Assembly (NCBI GenBank): GCA_033032175.1
Contig: CM065318.1
Span: 11,904,001 to 11,968,000 of the forward strand
From: Saturnia japonica
Lineage: Eukaryota > Arthropoda > Insecta > Lepidoptera > Saturniidae
Length of the DNA: 64,000 nt
Direction of reading: 5' to 3'
The translations under genes were made by a program, and so were the position numbers. Numbering within the stretch: the first letter of the stretch is position 1; each line of letters begins with the position of its first letter. Below, piece after piece: positions 34,180 through 45,226 of the stretch. The notes under the pieces are model-generated. The model worked only from the letters and a program-made list of their open reading frames with translations, did no database searches and was not told where the DNA came from.

Positions 34180-34700
34180 TTGTGTCTGTTTGTTAGTGAT
34201 GTTTATTTATAGAGGCGATAGATCGATATTACAACAACAAATCTACCAGGTACGAAGTAAACAACATCTTTAAAATCATAAAGTCGAGTTGTCCAATACA
34301 TGCTTTTAAATATACCCAAACAGCGGCTTAACACCGGGTGTAACATCCGCTATTATGGCACGATAAGTCTTGTCGTGTTCCATGATCGGCCGGTTTATGT
34401 TCAGTAATCAAAGAGGTGGTAGGAATCTTGTTTTGTCGCGTTTCAGGATCAACCAGTGTATATCCAGCCAACCAAGCCAGTATGAGAGTGAGATCGTTGG
34501 TGGATTGCTGTTCTCTCGGAGGGTTGTTCTGTGTGCATGTGTCCAGTTAACATGCGGTAGAAGTGAAACTTTCAAAATACGCATAAACGATACACGTGAA
34601 CAATATACACCACGCTGGCTATGATGCCTTTTCCCAAGGCTTCATAAGACGCAGGCGCGGACGCTTACTAAGAGACGTACAAAGAGGAGACCGAGATATA
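34180..34700. other. No recognised gene; moderately GC-rich unique DNA
   Basis: An 84-codon plus frame (34370-34624) is unrecognised. This stretch directly follows the broken end of the Tc1 relic and could include its degraded 3' part, but I see no DDE motif. Confidence 0.4.
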
Positions 34701-34704
34701 GGAA

Positions 34705-34824
34705 ATACTGTATAATGTATTTTGTCTTATTCTCTCGCAGGTGAAATCTATAGATGTATGTGTTTGTCTTTTTTTAGTTGAGTTTCAAATCACAACAGTG
34801 CTAAAGAAATTTTCACTTCAAAAC
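34705..34824 (+). repeat. Anonymous repeat family V, copy 2
   Basis: Partner of 22600-22726 in the same orientation, with 'tcttattctctcgcaggtga', 'atctatagatgtatgtgttt', 'cacaacagtgctaaagaaat' and the end 'tttcacttcaaaa'. Confidence 0.6.
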
Positions 34825-34829
34825 CATAA

Positions 34830-35828
34830 AACAAAATGTTTAAAAGGCGTCCCATAATAATTCAAACTGAACTCCCATTTGATGTAACTTATAGGTATTA
34901 TTAAACCGTAAAACAAAACACGAAACTTCTCACAAATTATTGTTTTAATCCAAGCAATTATATATGAAATTATTTTGACCCATACGACCCTTGCGTTTGG
35001 TAAATGATCTTTAAATCTTCCAGTCGACCATACTGAAGCTAATTACACTATTTCGCAATGTTACCACGCCTCCTTTGAAATATTATTTGAGAATGTCACA
35101 AGTTTGTGATATATAGGCGGTCGCTGAGGCCCCGAGATTACTTTGTGTTGAAATTTGGTAAGCCGACCTCACAAATGTCCTGGTACTGTTCATCATTACC
35201 ATATGCCGACGGGTTGAATATATATGTCGCATTACACCCTGGTTTCATCTAATACAGTATGGTGGGAACATGTGGAATGATTATTTTATTCTGGTCGTTA
35301 TAATAGTAAAAGTAATATTTTATTTTAAAATGATTAATATCAAGTGCATCGAACCACTGATATAGTAATAATTCTGCTTATTTATGAGCAACTTTTACTT
35401 TGGAAAATATGTAGGTCATTTTTCTTTTGCTCCATAGAGTATTAATTGTTAGTAAAATTAATCAAACGGGTCTGTATAGTTTAAAAATTAATAAAATTAA
35501 TACTATATGTAGGTAATCGAAATATGAAGAAATAAAAATAAAATAAATGCCTATGGGATTATAATCCTCATAGTTTAGTGTTTATGAAGTCAACATACCG
35601 TACTAGCGTTTGAAACCCTTGAGGGCGAATGAAATGTAAACTTAACTCCTAAATATTTAGCCACCGGAGGTTAGTTTTAATGTTTTTTTTTTATGTAAGT
35701 ATACTTGCAGAATAATAGTAAAAATTGCGTTGTTATAATTGGAAAAATAAACAGAATTATAGGATAAGAGATTAATTTGGTCGAATATAAATTGTTTTTT
35801 TTTTTTTTTACAAGACGTTTCATACGCA
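34830..35828. other. No gene or recognised element
   Basis: AT-rich unique sequence. The patch 35110-35150 ('ggcggtcgctgaggccccga') is GC-rich but unmatched. A T-run (about 14) is at 35796-35809. Confidence 0.45.
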
Positions 35829-35829
35829 A

Positions 35830-36060
35830 TGAGTGTGCAAATGTAGTCAACTCAAAAACATCTCCGCTCATCCCGTTTCAAAGTAATGGAGCGTGCAAAC
35901 GCATGCCAGTGCCACTGGCAAGTGTTGTAATTAATTACAGTCGCCTCGCTGAACGGCTGTCATTGGAGAGGCCCGATTATTGTTGCCTCACTAATCTTCC
36001 TCCGACGCCGGCAATTTGTAAACAGATCTGTTTATAAAAGCAGACATCTGTATAATGCAG
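35830..36060. promoter_or_regulatory. GC-richer island with transcription-factor-like sites and a 16-bp palindrome
   Basis: Contains 'taattaattacag' (homeodomain core sites, about 35929-35941), 'gtcgcctcgctgaacggctg', 'tgtcattggagaggcccgat' and TGTAAACA (a Forkhead-type site, 36017-36024). The last overlaps the perfect palindrome TAAACAGATCTGTTTA at 36019-36034. It has no repeat match in the window and no coding signature that I recognise, although an 86-codon frame crosses it. Regulatory role is inferred only from composition and motif words. Confidence 0.3.
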
Positions 36061-36157
36061 TAGAAATCTTCAGTTTTGAGTACGCTCGTAAATGTTAATG
36101 GATTAATAAATATAATGGAATAAAAATAAAAGTGTAGGTACTATGTAATAATGTCCA

Positions 36158-36518
36158 TCTATCTATACAATTAATAAAATTAAAGCGTCTGTTTGTAATG
36201 TCAAAATAACAGATTTTTAATAAATGTATATAAAAGTATATACGACACCTATAACAAAAAAAAACCATTTTCATGTCGGTCGATCGGTCTGTCTGTCTGT
36301 TTGTTTCGGGTAATCTCCAAAACGGTTGGACCGCTTTTGACGGGACTTTCACTGCTAGATAATTACTGATGTTATAAGGAGTAACATAGGCTACTTATAT
36401 TTTAGAAAAAGTTCTAAGGAACACGCACAATAAGCCGGGAGCGGGTAGCAAGAATCGTGCGTGTGCCCGATCGATGGCGTTCTGTAGTCCACGTGAGCGA
36501 AGCCGCGGGCCTAGCTAG
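36158..36518 (+). mobile_element. Non-autonomous Helitron-like element (family H2), plus copy
   Basis: Starts 'atctatacaattaataaaat' (A then TC), 'taaagcgtctgtttgtaatg', then 'aaaagtatatacgacaccta', a TCTG run at 36289-36304 and 'ccaaaacggttggaccgctt'. It ends with 'gtagtccacgtgagcgaagc', 'cgcgggcctagctag' and T, a CTAG|T terminus. The interior differs from 32888-33405 by a deletion of about 120 bp. Confidence 0.65.
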
Positions 36519-36572
36519 TGTTTAATAAAATCGCTAATAAGAATTTAGAACCGCTTAAGATACGAAGAGACA

Positions 36573-37232
36573 TTGCCTCACTATGCGTATTTTATCGTCT
36601 GTATTATGATGAATGTTATGAAGAGTGATTTATTTTATCCTATTATTTCCTTTCCGCCACAAAACCACGCGGACTGGTTTATAATATCGCCCATCAGGGC
36701 ATCATTAGACAAATTCGTAAATTCTGTACCTTTGCCGCAGAGTCTGGATATGGAATTGTCTGCCAGTCAACGTGTTTCTATGATATTAGATCTTTCAACC
36801 GACGACTGCCAATTGAAAACAGTGTCACTGGCATTCACCGTTATTTGTGGACTATACCTTGCTAACAATCAGGTGCTGCACAATTCCATTGCGAAACTAG
36901 TACATATAAAAAGGCTTAATACAAAAAATTAACATTTTACCCCCTTTTGAAAAGCTTATCAAGTTGGAAGTGAAGTTAATTTGAAAAAGAATTATAAAAC
37001 ACCTAATTAGGTCCGACACGTAACAGGGAGTCTACAAACAGATATTAATGAAAGGGCTGCATCGTTAACGAGTCCCGAAGACGAATTAGATTTAATTTTT
37101 GATTCTGTTTGCGTACTGGCTCTCTACTTAATAATTCACAGGTTTGCAGTAGAATCCGGAACCGTGCACCGTAATACTCCATGGATTTATTACCCTAAGT
37201 TCGTGTTATATTTCTTAGTGATATTAGTTTGA
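36573..37232 (+). pseudogene. Decayed open frame of unknown origin, part 1
   Basis: One frame stays readable for about 220 codons with only three stops (36930, about 36948 and about 37008). Before the first stop it gives 119 codons including 'DWFIISPIRASLDKFVN' and 'LSASQRVSMILDLSTDDC'. After the third it gives 'GSLQTDINERAASLTSPED' and 'ELDLIFDSVCVLALYLI'. The composition (S, L, D, E, N with few rare residues) is more protein-like than chance AT-rich frames here. I do not recognise the family. It could be an eroded host gene copy, a transposon-encoded protein, or an old viral insertion. The next block lies at 37700-38077, beyond a transposon tail. Confidence 0.35.
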
Positions 37233-37291
37233 ATGTAAAATATAAAGTAAAGCGTTATTTGCAAAATAGAATATACATATGTATATTATAC

Positions 37292-37650
37292 CAGCGGCAC
37301 CACTTGGCTCCGCACGTGTTTATTATGCAGTAACAAGTTTTGGTTCCTTAACTTTATTTTTACACATATTATGGATAACTATTGGAACGGCATACTTCCT
37401 ATGTACAAAATTTTATCAAAATCAGTTAAGAGTTAATATAAAATAATTTTTTTCTTTAACAATTTCTAAAAGTTCTTGTCTATCCTTAAAAGCATATCAA
37501 TTAAAAAACGTCATAAACTTCCAGAGTAAAAAACATCACAAAAATTACCCAAGCCATGTTTGAGTTACATCTGCACATACAAACAGACAGACAAACAAAA
37601 AATTGTTTAATGTTATATTCGTGATCGCGAAAATTTAACAGCGGGTGGGT
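37292..37650 (-). repeat. Non-autonomous element tail, class uncertain
   Basis: Begins with 'accagcggcaccacttggct' and 'ccgcacgtgtttattatgca', continues with 'caaaattttatcaaaatcag', and ends with 'gtttgagttacatctgcaca', 'tacaaacagacagacaaaca' and 'atattcgtgatcgcg'. The last 90 bp match 51195-51290. This layout is that of widespread insect non-autonomous elements. It appears to separate the two unassigned open-frame blocks around it. Confidence 0.5.
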
Positions 37651-37699
37651 GAAAGTTGCTTAAAAAAAAAATTTAATCCAGTATTTCTTTTACCCCTGT

Positions 37700-38077
37700 T
37701 GTCTTTACTCAGTATTATATGGCATAATTGACGATATTGTCTGTAATTTACAAAGATCTTTTATTTGCCTCGCGTGAACAGGACCACTGTTCTAGTACTA
37801 TTACATTGAATGGTGTCTTACTAAGTTCTGATCTATATGAAATACTTTGATCTAAGAGTAGGTACAAATTCCAACTATGGTAGGTGTACTCTTGCCAAAG
37901 TCTATAAACAATCGAGATAATATGTTGCTAGCCATGGTAATGTATTCATTCACTCAAGTAGAACTCAGATTTTCATTAAATCACGCTGCGCCCGGTTACC
38001 AGTTCACGGAACGAACAAAGAGGTCTATTCTTGAAGCTTATAAAAGTCTCACTCAAGAGTTTTTTATAACCTCTTGA
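37700..38077 (+). pseudogene. Decayed open frame of unknown origin, part 2
   Basis: A first frame (about 37755-37838) reads 'LLFASREQDHCSSTITLNG' and 'VLLSSDLYEIL'. After a stop and frameshift, another (37877-38077) reads 'MVGVLLPKSINNRDN', 'FTQVELRFSLNHAAPGYQF' and 'ERTKRSILEAYKSLTQEFF', ending at a stop. The change of frame with protein-like content on both sides suggests a single decayed gene. Whether it continues the block at 36573-37232 is inferred from proximity and strand only. Family not recognised. Confidence 0.3.
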
Positions 38078-38222
38078 ACTTTTTCTATTAATCACATTAT
38101 ACACGAATTGCTTATTTATTATAAACAGTTTCTACATCAACTATAATGTTTTATGATTCAAAAATTATTTCCTCTTTTAAATCAATCATATTAAATTGTT
38201 AAAGTTAATGTTTTTATCGTAT

Positions 38223-38224
<2 letters not shown>

Positions 38225-38271
<47 letters not shown>

Positions 38272-38278
38272 ATATATG
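38225..38278. repeat. (AT)27 dinucleotide microsatellite
   Basis: 54 uninterrupted bases of alternating A and T, followed after a short gap by another tatatat. Likely to be length-variable. Confidence 0.95.
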
Positions 38279-38279
38279 G

Positions 38280-40485
38280 TATTTACTACATTAATAATAA
38301 CAGAACATTACAATTACCATATGATAATAAATTTCCGTGATAGAAAACAAAATAGTAAGACTTGATAGCAACTTGTTTACAGAACATATAAAGAAAGCTA
38401 TTATTTTCTATACTTTTTAGCTAACTTTAAATTACCTAATGGTATCCATATACAGCATATATAGCTGAAGTAATTATTGTTATCAAAATTTAGTTTTCTT
38501 ATTTTCTAATTACAAATAGGTGACGAAAATACATTTAATTCCAATTCTACAACATACTCGTAAAAAGAAAAACAATTTTGTTAAAGTCCAATAATAAACA
38601 CAATTATTGTTTCTACAAGTATGTGTAGATAAGAATAGTACTTTAATGTTTTAAATACTAAAATATTTTCCATAAGTTTATAGAATAGTAATAAAATACG
38701 TCGTGTACTTTTTGAAAAAAATAGCGTAAATACAAAAATATATATGAGAAACTGACAATTTTCTTTTTTCTAAGTCTGTTAAAAATACTACCTTATTTCG
38801 ATCATGATTAGGTTTATAATGGTAAAGTCATTATTAGTATTGGCAAAACGTGTTTGTTTTCATAAGTTTTAGAATAGCCCCTTTTAATGCCTTTTTGTTG
38901 GATAACAGTTTTCATTACTTGATCACGCGATTTTACCTCACGTAGACAAATGTATGTACAGGTTCAATTTCCTTTAATTTTCCGCAGCCATCATTGATTT
39001 AAGCTTTCCAACAGTTTGACTGTTGGCCTGAGTCAGGAAATTACGGTATTAACTTTTAATATCCTTGTGGTTGTCTACTACTTGCTAGATTATCTTGTTT
39101 TCTTTTCCTTTTCAATTGTTACATGTAGGCCTACACCAAAATGAGTCTAGGTCAACGAAACATAGAAGCCCAATTTATAGCCTGAATGTAGTCTAATGAT
39201 CTACTTAGGTACTTGCCTTAGCGGATGAAACAAATATGGTAAGACTAAGCAATAATAAACAGTTAATTTATTTGGATCTAGTTAAAATTGAATACGTGTT
39301 ATCCCTGACATTTGTAAGCGTTATAACTGGATTATTTAACAGTAAAACAACGTGTCTGATGTTATCTGTTAAAATCTTTTTAAGTTTAGTATTACTAAAC
39401 AAGAAAGCTGAAGATCTATATAGTTATCTTGTAATGATTCACTTAGACTATATTTATTTTTGTTTTGTTTATATTTTTTGTTACAAATAACTCTCCTAGT
39501 GTCTAACATCCTATTATATTTGTAAAGAAGGATAAGATTCAGATATGTTATAAAAAATGCTGTTATTAAATATTAATATAATATATAAATGTGGGCGGTG
39601 ACGGATGGGGGGGGGGGGACTTGTTATCTAACAGTTCAGATCAATATTCATTGAAATACTTATTTTATAAACAGTGTATAAATACCATGTTAAAGTTTAT
39701 ACATACCCCATCATCCATATTAAATTAATCCTCCTTAGAGTATATCTTACAATCATTTTTTTTTTTATCGAATTGGTTTGATACTATCCACCCTACATAA
39801 ATATCTGGGCAACCGATCTCAGCTCATTGTCTTGCAAAATAAATTTAAAAACTCGTAGGTATGCAGTTAGTAAAAGTAAAATTTAATCCAAATCGTTTGA
39901 GCCGTTTCCGAGAAACTAATTACATTTATTATATTGTATGTATACAATAATTGCTCTCTTAACAGAATTCGATATGAATACTTGAATAGAATCTACAAAT
40001 TTTGTTCTTAATTGTAAGACATTTTAAGGGAAAATTATTCAATTCAACCTATTCGTCTAACAATGCCTTTATTCATTTTGGATCCGGTACATTCTAGTAC
40101 CAAAATTCAATTTATTAGTTTTGAGTAGGGTTGCTAACGTGCTCAAATTACTACACTGATTCATTTGAATTTAATTTATATCAATAATCCATGAATTAGT
40201 TTTATTGTTGACAACAGTAAACATATTATCCACTGTAGGTAGACAGCTTGTTATAAATATTTCAAAAATATTATAATCAACTAATATATTTTAGTAGCGT
40301 CACGGGATAGACTATAAAGTAAATATATATATATGCATATGTATATAAATATAACTCTATATATTTTTACATCATATGTATTAAAATAACGCTGAACTTG
40401 CTGAAGAAATTTTATATAACCATAACAAAAATGCTTATAACAGCAGTTGGTTACGTAACAAAATGTCGTAAAATTTAACGAAGAT
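38280..40485. other. No gene or recognised element
   Basis: AT-rich unique sequence. A run of 12 G at 39607-39618 stands out. An 84-codon plus frame (39236-39490) is hydrophobic and looks like chance. Nothing else. Confidence 0.45.
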
Positions 40486-40489
40486 TTTT

Positions 40490-40690
40490 AGCTTTTGCGA
40501 AACCCTACTACGACGTGATGTATACGCGCCGTGGCCTATTGTTATAACATTGTTATTCATCTTAACAGTCTTTCCCAGCGCTTTAATCGCTGCGAATGCC
40601 GGATATTCAGAAAATTATAACGTTTGTCTTCCGGGTGCGGCGCCCTAACGCGAACGGCCGTCCTTCGATATACGTAATTCATCGTGTTTG
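40490..40690. other. GC-richer unique island
   Basis: Shows 'gatgtatacgcgccgtggcc', 'gctgcgaatgccggatattc' and 'ccgggtgcggcgccctaacg' with many CpG. No repeat match in the window. Possible conserved non-coding sequence; function unknown. Confidence 0.3.
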
Positions 40691-40837
40691 CCTCAAAGAA
40701 AAGGATTTAATTTTATGTTAATATTACAACGATTTTCATACTATTTTAAGTATTTTAAAAGGTCCTAATTTTATTTTTTAATATTTTGTTGTAGTGGATT
40801 TTTATTTAAGTTATACATACTTCTTTTGGTGTGTTTG

Positions 40838-40945
40838 ATAGAGAGTAACATACATAGTTGCGCGCGCATCATGTGACACAAGTACAACATGATGAAATTA
40901 ACCATCAATGAAAATAATATAAATTCATTTAACTGACTTTTTTTT
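40838..40945 (+). repeat. Anonymous repeat family Q, copy 1
   Basis: 'ttgcgcgcgcatcatgtgac', 'acaagtacaacatgatgaaa', 'ttaaccatcaatgaaaataa' and 'tataaattcatttaactgac' correspond in order to 'actgcgcgcccattatttga', 'cggaagtgcaacgttttaaa', 'gttagccatcactgttaata' and 'atgtaaatttattttactga' at 41575-41680. The two copies flank the RTE relic. Confidence 0.5.
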
Positions 40946-40964
40946 TTATTGCGTAATAGTAATT

Positions 40965-41262
40965 TCTTCTTCCACTATACTCTATTAAATATCATCTCAG
41001 TATTCTTTCCACAATCCCTCCATACTTTGTTCGGTCTTCCTCTACTCTTTATATTCATTCACTTTCATACTTATCATTCTTCTAGTTTTATGATTTTCAT
41101 CCCTCCTTATGACATGCCCATACCGCGCTAGCCTATAACTTCTCAACTTCTCTGTGACTGGTGCTATTGTAAATCTTCCTCTGATAAACTCATTCCTGAC
41201 CTTATCCTTGGACTTGAAAATATGATATATCGTTTTCTTGATTTCTTCGCAACCAACCATCT
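40965..41262 (-). pseudogene. RTE-like non-LTR retrotransposon C-terminal relic
   Basis: The minus frame (41042-41260) reads 'SKDKVRNEFIRGRFTIAPV', 'TEKLRSYRLARYGHVIRRDE' and 'MKVNEYKE'. This corresponds to the C-terminal region of RTE-type insect retrotransposons, with the usual pattern 'DRIRNEYIRG…VxxKxxxxRLxWxGHVxRR…GRGRPKKRW'. The RLARYGHVIRR motif is well kept. After 41042 the GRPK-type sequence continues in a shifted frame. The enzymatic RT domain is not present here. Confidence 0.8.
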
Positions 41263-41574
41263 TGTAAATTTGTTTCGGTGTCTCTCGACTGCCCAGGTTT
41301 CATTTAGCTACAACACTTCCCAAATAAATCAATTATTAATAAATATGAACTTATATACTGTTCGTGTTATTTTCGCACGAGGCATGCCTTATTAAACATT
41401 CATTTCGTACGGATAAAGGTGAGATGGGTCGAAACGACTGGGTTTTATCTCGGCTGGAGATGTTTTTATTTTGGATCCTTGAAACCATCGTCCGGTGTTT
41501 CATGTACAGGTGGCGGGGACTATGTGATCTATCATACGTAACATTTATGTTAACTTTTTGGAGTTCTATTTCTT

Positions 41575-41690
41575 TTGACACGTGCGAAATAGAGAACTGC
41601 GCGCCCATTATTTGACGGAAGTGCAACGTTTTAAAGTTAGCCATCACTGTTAATAATGTAAATTTATTTTACTGAAATTTTTCATTGTGT
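41575..41690 (+). repeat. Anonymous repeat family Q, copy 2
   Basis: Partner of 40838-40945, same orientation, about 730 bp downstream. The intervening 41355-41570 ('gatgggtcgaaacgactggg', 'ggtggcggggactatgtgat') may belong to the same element. Overlapping open frames on both strands are incidental. Confidence 0.5.
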
Positions 41691-41754
41691 AAAAATAATT
41701 TAAATTACACAGTAAAAGATTATAGTTTTACACGATTAAGAAAGACAGTAGTAA

Positions 41755-41885
41755 AAAGAATTCACATTATTATCATTGATGACTAACTTCATGATGTTGC
41801 CGGCACGCGGAATAAATCTTTTAAAATTATCTTTGTATCGTTACTCCAAGTATAACATTTTACGTCCGTGCATAAGTACACACTT
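41755..41885 (+). repeat. Anonymous repeat family R, copy 1
   Basis: 'attattatcattgatgacta', 'acttcatgatgttgccggca', 'ttactccaagtataacattt' and 'tacgtccgtgcataagtaca' match in order 53235-53370 ('attatcattgatgtctaact', 'acatcacgttttcttttgtt', 'ccagagaagtataacttctt', 'aggtgcgtacataagtaggt'). Confidence 0.5.
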
Positions 41886-41889
41886 CTGT

Positions 41890-42485
41890 AATGTTCCAAT
41901 GTATTATTACACTTTCCGTTTTTTAACAAATGTAGATATTTTTGTAAGTCATATAGAAGAATTAATCAGAGCAACTAAAAATTGAGCACAGGTAGTCATT
42001 GATGTATCTAGCTTGTTTTATATCAAGTACGCAATCACGATGTTTTCAGTTAGACTCCGAGTTGTTGATAATGTGTCAAGCAAATAATTTCTATAAATAC
42101 CTTAAATCAAACCTCAACTAATTTAGAAAACTGTGTTCTTATACTATTTACTATCACAGTATCGATCTAACAGTCGTTCCAATATATTTGTTCTCTACGA
42201 GATAACATGCGATATGCTATACCTATAAATGTTCGGCCAAAAACCAATATCTTTCGATATTTGCAACGGTGCTCATATGAGTTCCTCCATTCATTGGGTC
42301 TGCAATAGAAGCCTAGATAGGAATTGCAATTAGGCCTCAATTTACGCATAGTTTCCAGTGGAATTTCATTTGAGGCCCTCTGTCTTCGGTTTTACCGGCA
42401 AGAATGTCCCCGGTTACCTTTATACGATGTATTTTACTGCCCGGGTATTATTTTGTAGATCTACTTACATTTTTTTAATCATTAT
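41890..42485. other. No gene or recognised element
   Basis: AT-rich unique sequence with a few GC-richer patches (42370-42450). No signature recognised. Confidence 0.4.
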
Positions 42486-42487
42486 AG

Positions 42488-42790
42488 GGTTTAGCGTTGT
42501 AGCCATAATCTCACCTAATCTTAAGTGACGATGTGGCCCAAGATGATAGCACGCTAAGCCTGGTGGAAGATTGATTCTCAAGTGCAGCTTCCGGAACACA
42601 CCAATTAGTGCCTGGCGACAGATTTATAACTTGATGGGGGTAGCTAGCTAGGCGGGTATTAGAATATCAACCATACTATGGTATCATCACGATGTATTCC
42701 TTCACCGAAAGCTAAAGCTCCTTGCAGGGATTCGAACTCATGTCGATCGACGTGGTGTCCGTACACACTACCAACTGAGCCATCATTGTA
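42488..42790 (-). mobile_element. Full-length tRNA-derived SINE, family S2
   Basis: Read on the minus strand, the head has TGGCTCAGTTGG (42771-42782), a perfect match to the RNA polymerase III A box TRGCNNAGYNGG. After a 32-nt gap comes AGTTCGAATCC (42728-42738), 10 of 11 to the B box. The body follows with 'ctttcggtgaaggaatacat', 'cgtgatgataccatagtatg', 'cgcctagctagctaccccca', 'cgccaggcactaattggtgt', 'cttgagaatcaatcttccac' and the end 'taggtgagattatggctaca'. This is the best-preserved of eight copies. It is non-coding and would depend on a partner retrotransposon. I recall no name for this family. Confidence 0.8.
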
Positions 42791-42794
42791 ATAA

Positions 42795-44685
42795 GTGTCT
42801 ATTTGTCGAACAGGTATAATTTTTAATGTAAGACACTTTCAGTATTTTGGGAATAAGACTAAAAGGAAGTAAATATAGATTTAGTATAATACAGATCAAC
42901 AATAAGACGAGACCAAAAATGGAATACACTAGTGTGTGTATTATTTTATTGATTTTTGTTAATAAACGGGGCACATCTAGCTACAGTACACGCAAGCACA
43001 ATTAAACATGTTGTAACAATTAGCAAAATTGTTTTAATCCCGATTTACATAGGTCTTATCGCATATAACACAAATGGTCTCGTATCCCTATCTCGTTCTA
43101 ACACAAGTGTATACCTTGCTCTTTCACTTTCGTGTTGCCGATAAATTTAAGGAAGTAAGTAAATGTGAAGAAAAGTACACACAAAAGTTATTTCGATTTG
43201 TAACTAAAACGATTTCTTTTTACTATAGTAGTATGGGAAAGAGGCGGTACTGTGCTTGTTTGCAAGGTGCAAGTTGAATTAAACACCTGAATTAAGTACA
43301 GATTTGAACCATTCAAAAATACCGCAGTTAAGTAATTAAAAAATATATTTAGATGTATTGATAAGAGATGTGTGAGACTCTTATGTAGTTTTGGACGCAT
43401 ATTTGATTTTACATACGAAAGAAAGAAAAAAAGTAATTTGTGAAAAATTGTTAGTTAATTCACTAGCGGCCGTTTTCAGTAACTTATCAATGCGTTATTT
43501 CATTTACTAGAGATAGACAAATATAACCTTTTGTCCTTACTTTTTTTTAATAACCTATCAATTGATAGTTTTTCCTATCTACATAATATATATCCATATC
43601 CTATAGCTTGAATAGATAAGAGGGAAACCGATATCTGTCTTAAGTTAAAGATAGTAAGTATATATTACAAATATGTATGTACTAATCTGGGATAGTAAAC
43701 TCAGATATGTTATTGAAAATGACCATAAATACGAAGAGTCATTACTCTGAAATAGATTAGTTCATTGTAACAATATTTACTACCACCTACATACAGGTAA
43801 TTATTTCAAATTATACGACCATATGTTACCAAACAAAAAAGTAAGTTGATAATTTATTTATACAGGAACAAGAAAGCGTAGAAAACAAAACGGCAACCGC
43901 TTTCCTATACATAATACAACGTTGACTTGAAAAACTTCGGGTGTCTGATAGAACTCATAAATTTTAATAAAGAAGTTCCTATCTTGTTTGTGTCGTGTCC
44001 CAAGCTCGTTTATTTGGAAGTTGTAAGGTACACATGCCAATAATACACGGCAATAAACGTCTTGTATGTACATAACTTCATTTTTTTCTGTCAATATATA
44101 AGTATTTTCGAAAGCATCTGAATGCTATCTAAATAATTTAATAAAGTTATCTTTGAGGCTATTGAAGTGTTTTGCAATATAGTTTCATTCTGATTATTGG
44201 CATCTTAAAGTTTTAATATAGGCTATATTTTATTTCCTAGTGATAGAGATTGGGATGGACCATTCTCAACTATTAAAAATACGAAATAAGTAATTATGAC
44301 AACCAGATATTATGCTTTGTATTGTATTCCAATTTTTATCACATTTGATGCTTAGGCTAAATTGGACACACTAAAATATTTTTCACTTAATAAGGATCAA
44401 AGTTATTTATAATACGTATATGTTATAGTTAACTATATTAGTATCACACTTATCGTACATTTTCAACAAAATATAGAACTGAACCTCAATCATCTACCAA
44501 TTTTTTTTTGTGATTCGTCAGCGAACGTAAATATAAAAATCGTAAAAAAAAAACAGACATATTAATTAACTTATGCACAACTGCTTGCTTGAACTCTGAT
44601 ATGATAGATATGCATATACCTCTTAACATTCTTCCTAATAATGTACTGGAACAACAAACTTAAGAGATTTATGAAGTAACAACAA
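42795..44685. other. No gene or recognised element
   Basis: AT-rich unique sequence; several 60-78 codon frames with chance-like composition. Nothing recognised. Confidence 0.45.
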
Positions 44686-44689
44686 TAGA

Positions 44690-44890
44690 CTCGAGTATGT
44701 AGTATAGTGGTATCCTTAATTTAATGAAGGCCGAGCGAGTTTTTCCCGAAATTGAATGGTCTGCGACAATCAGAATACATTCCACAGATCATATTTCAAC
44801 GAACGAGATAAACTCGGACAAAAGGGAGGATTCCCCGCTTACCCAATTGGGTAATGGCGCAGCTCTGACGTTATCTCTACCCATTATTTC
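44690..44890. other. GC-richer unique island
   Basis: 'ggccgagcgagtttttcccg', 'gaacgagataaactcggaca', 'ttacccaattgggtaatggc' (a palindrome TTACCCAATTGGGTAA at about 44837-44852) and 'cgcagctctgacgttatctc'. No repeat match. Possibly regulatory; not shown. Confidence 0.3.
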
Positions 44891-45226
44891 TGTTTGAAGG
44901 AGGCTATGGTGTTCTACTTAATACTAAGGGTGAAATCTTTACAAAGATCTTTGATAAAGTTCCCCGGTACTTGATCTCGTTGTAAAGAGTAATGCGCGGA
45001 TAAATTGCTTTTGCGGACGCTCAATAGGTTTATGTTACATGCAGGCTGCCTTGTAACGGAGGAAAATATATTAAAATCAAATGAAAGTTTCCTTTTTAAC
45101 TTCACAATTTTCTTGTTCAGTATATTTTTACCTGCTACGTTTTAACTTTCTCGTGTGGTGTGCTTTTTTAATATTTTATTATTCGTTTCTTACTTAATAA
45201 TTAAAAAAATGTAATTCTTGTATAAT

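Noticed and set aside
38225..38278. (AT)27 tract as an origin or matrix attachment site
   Set aside because: Nothing beyond base composition supports this; it is a plain microsatellite.
39607..39618. Run of 12 G as a possible quadruplex
   Set aside because: A single uninterrupted run without neighbouring G tracts; more likely slippage.
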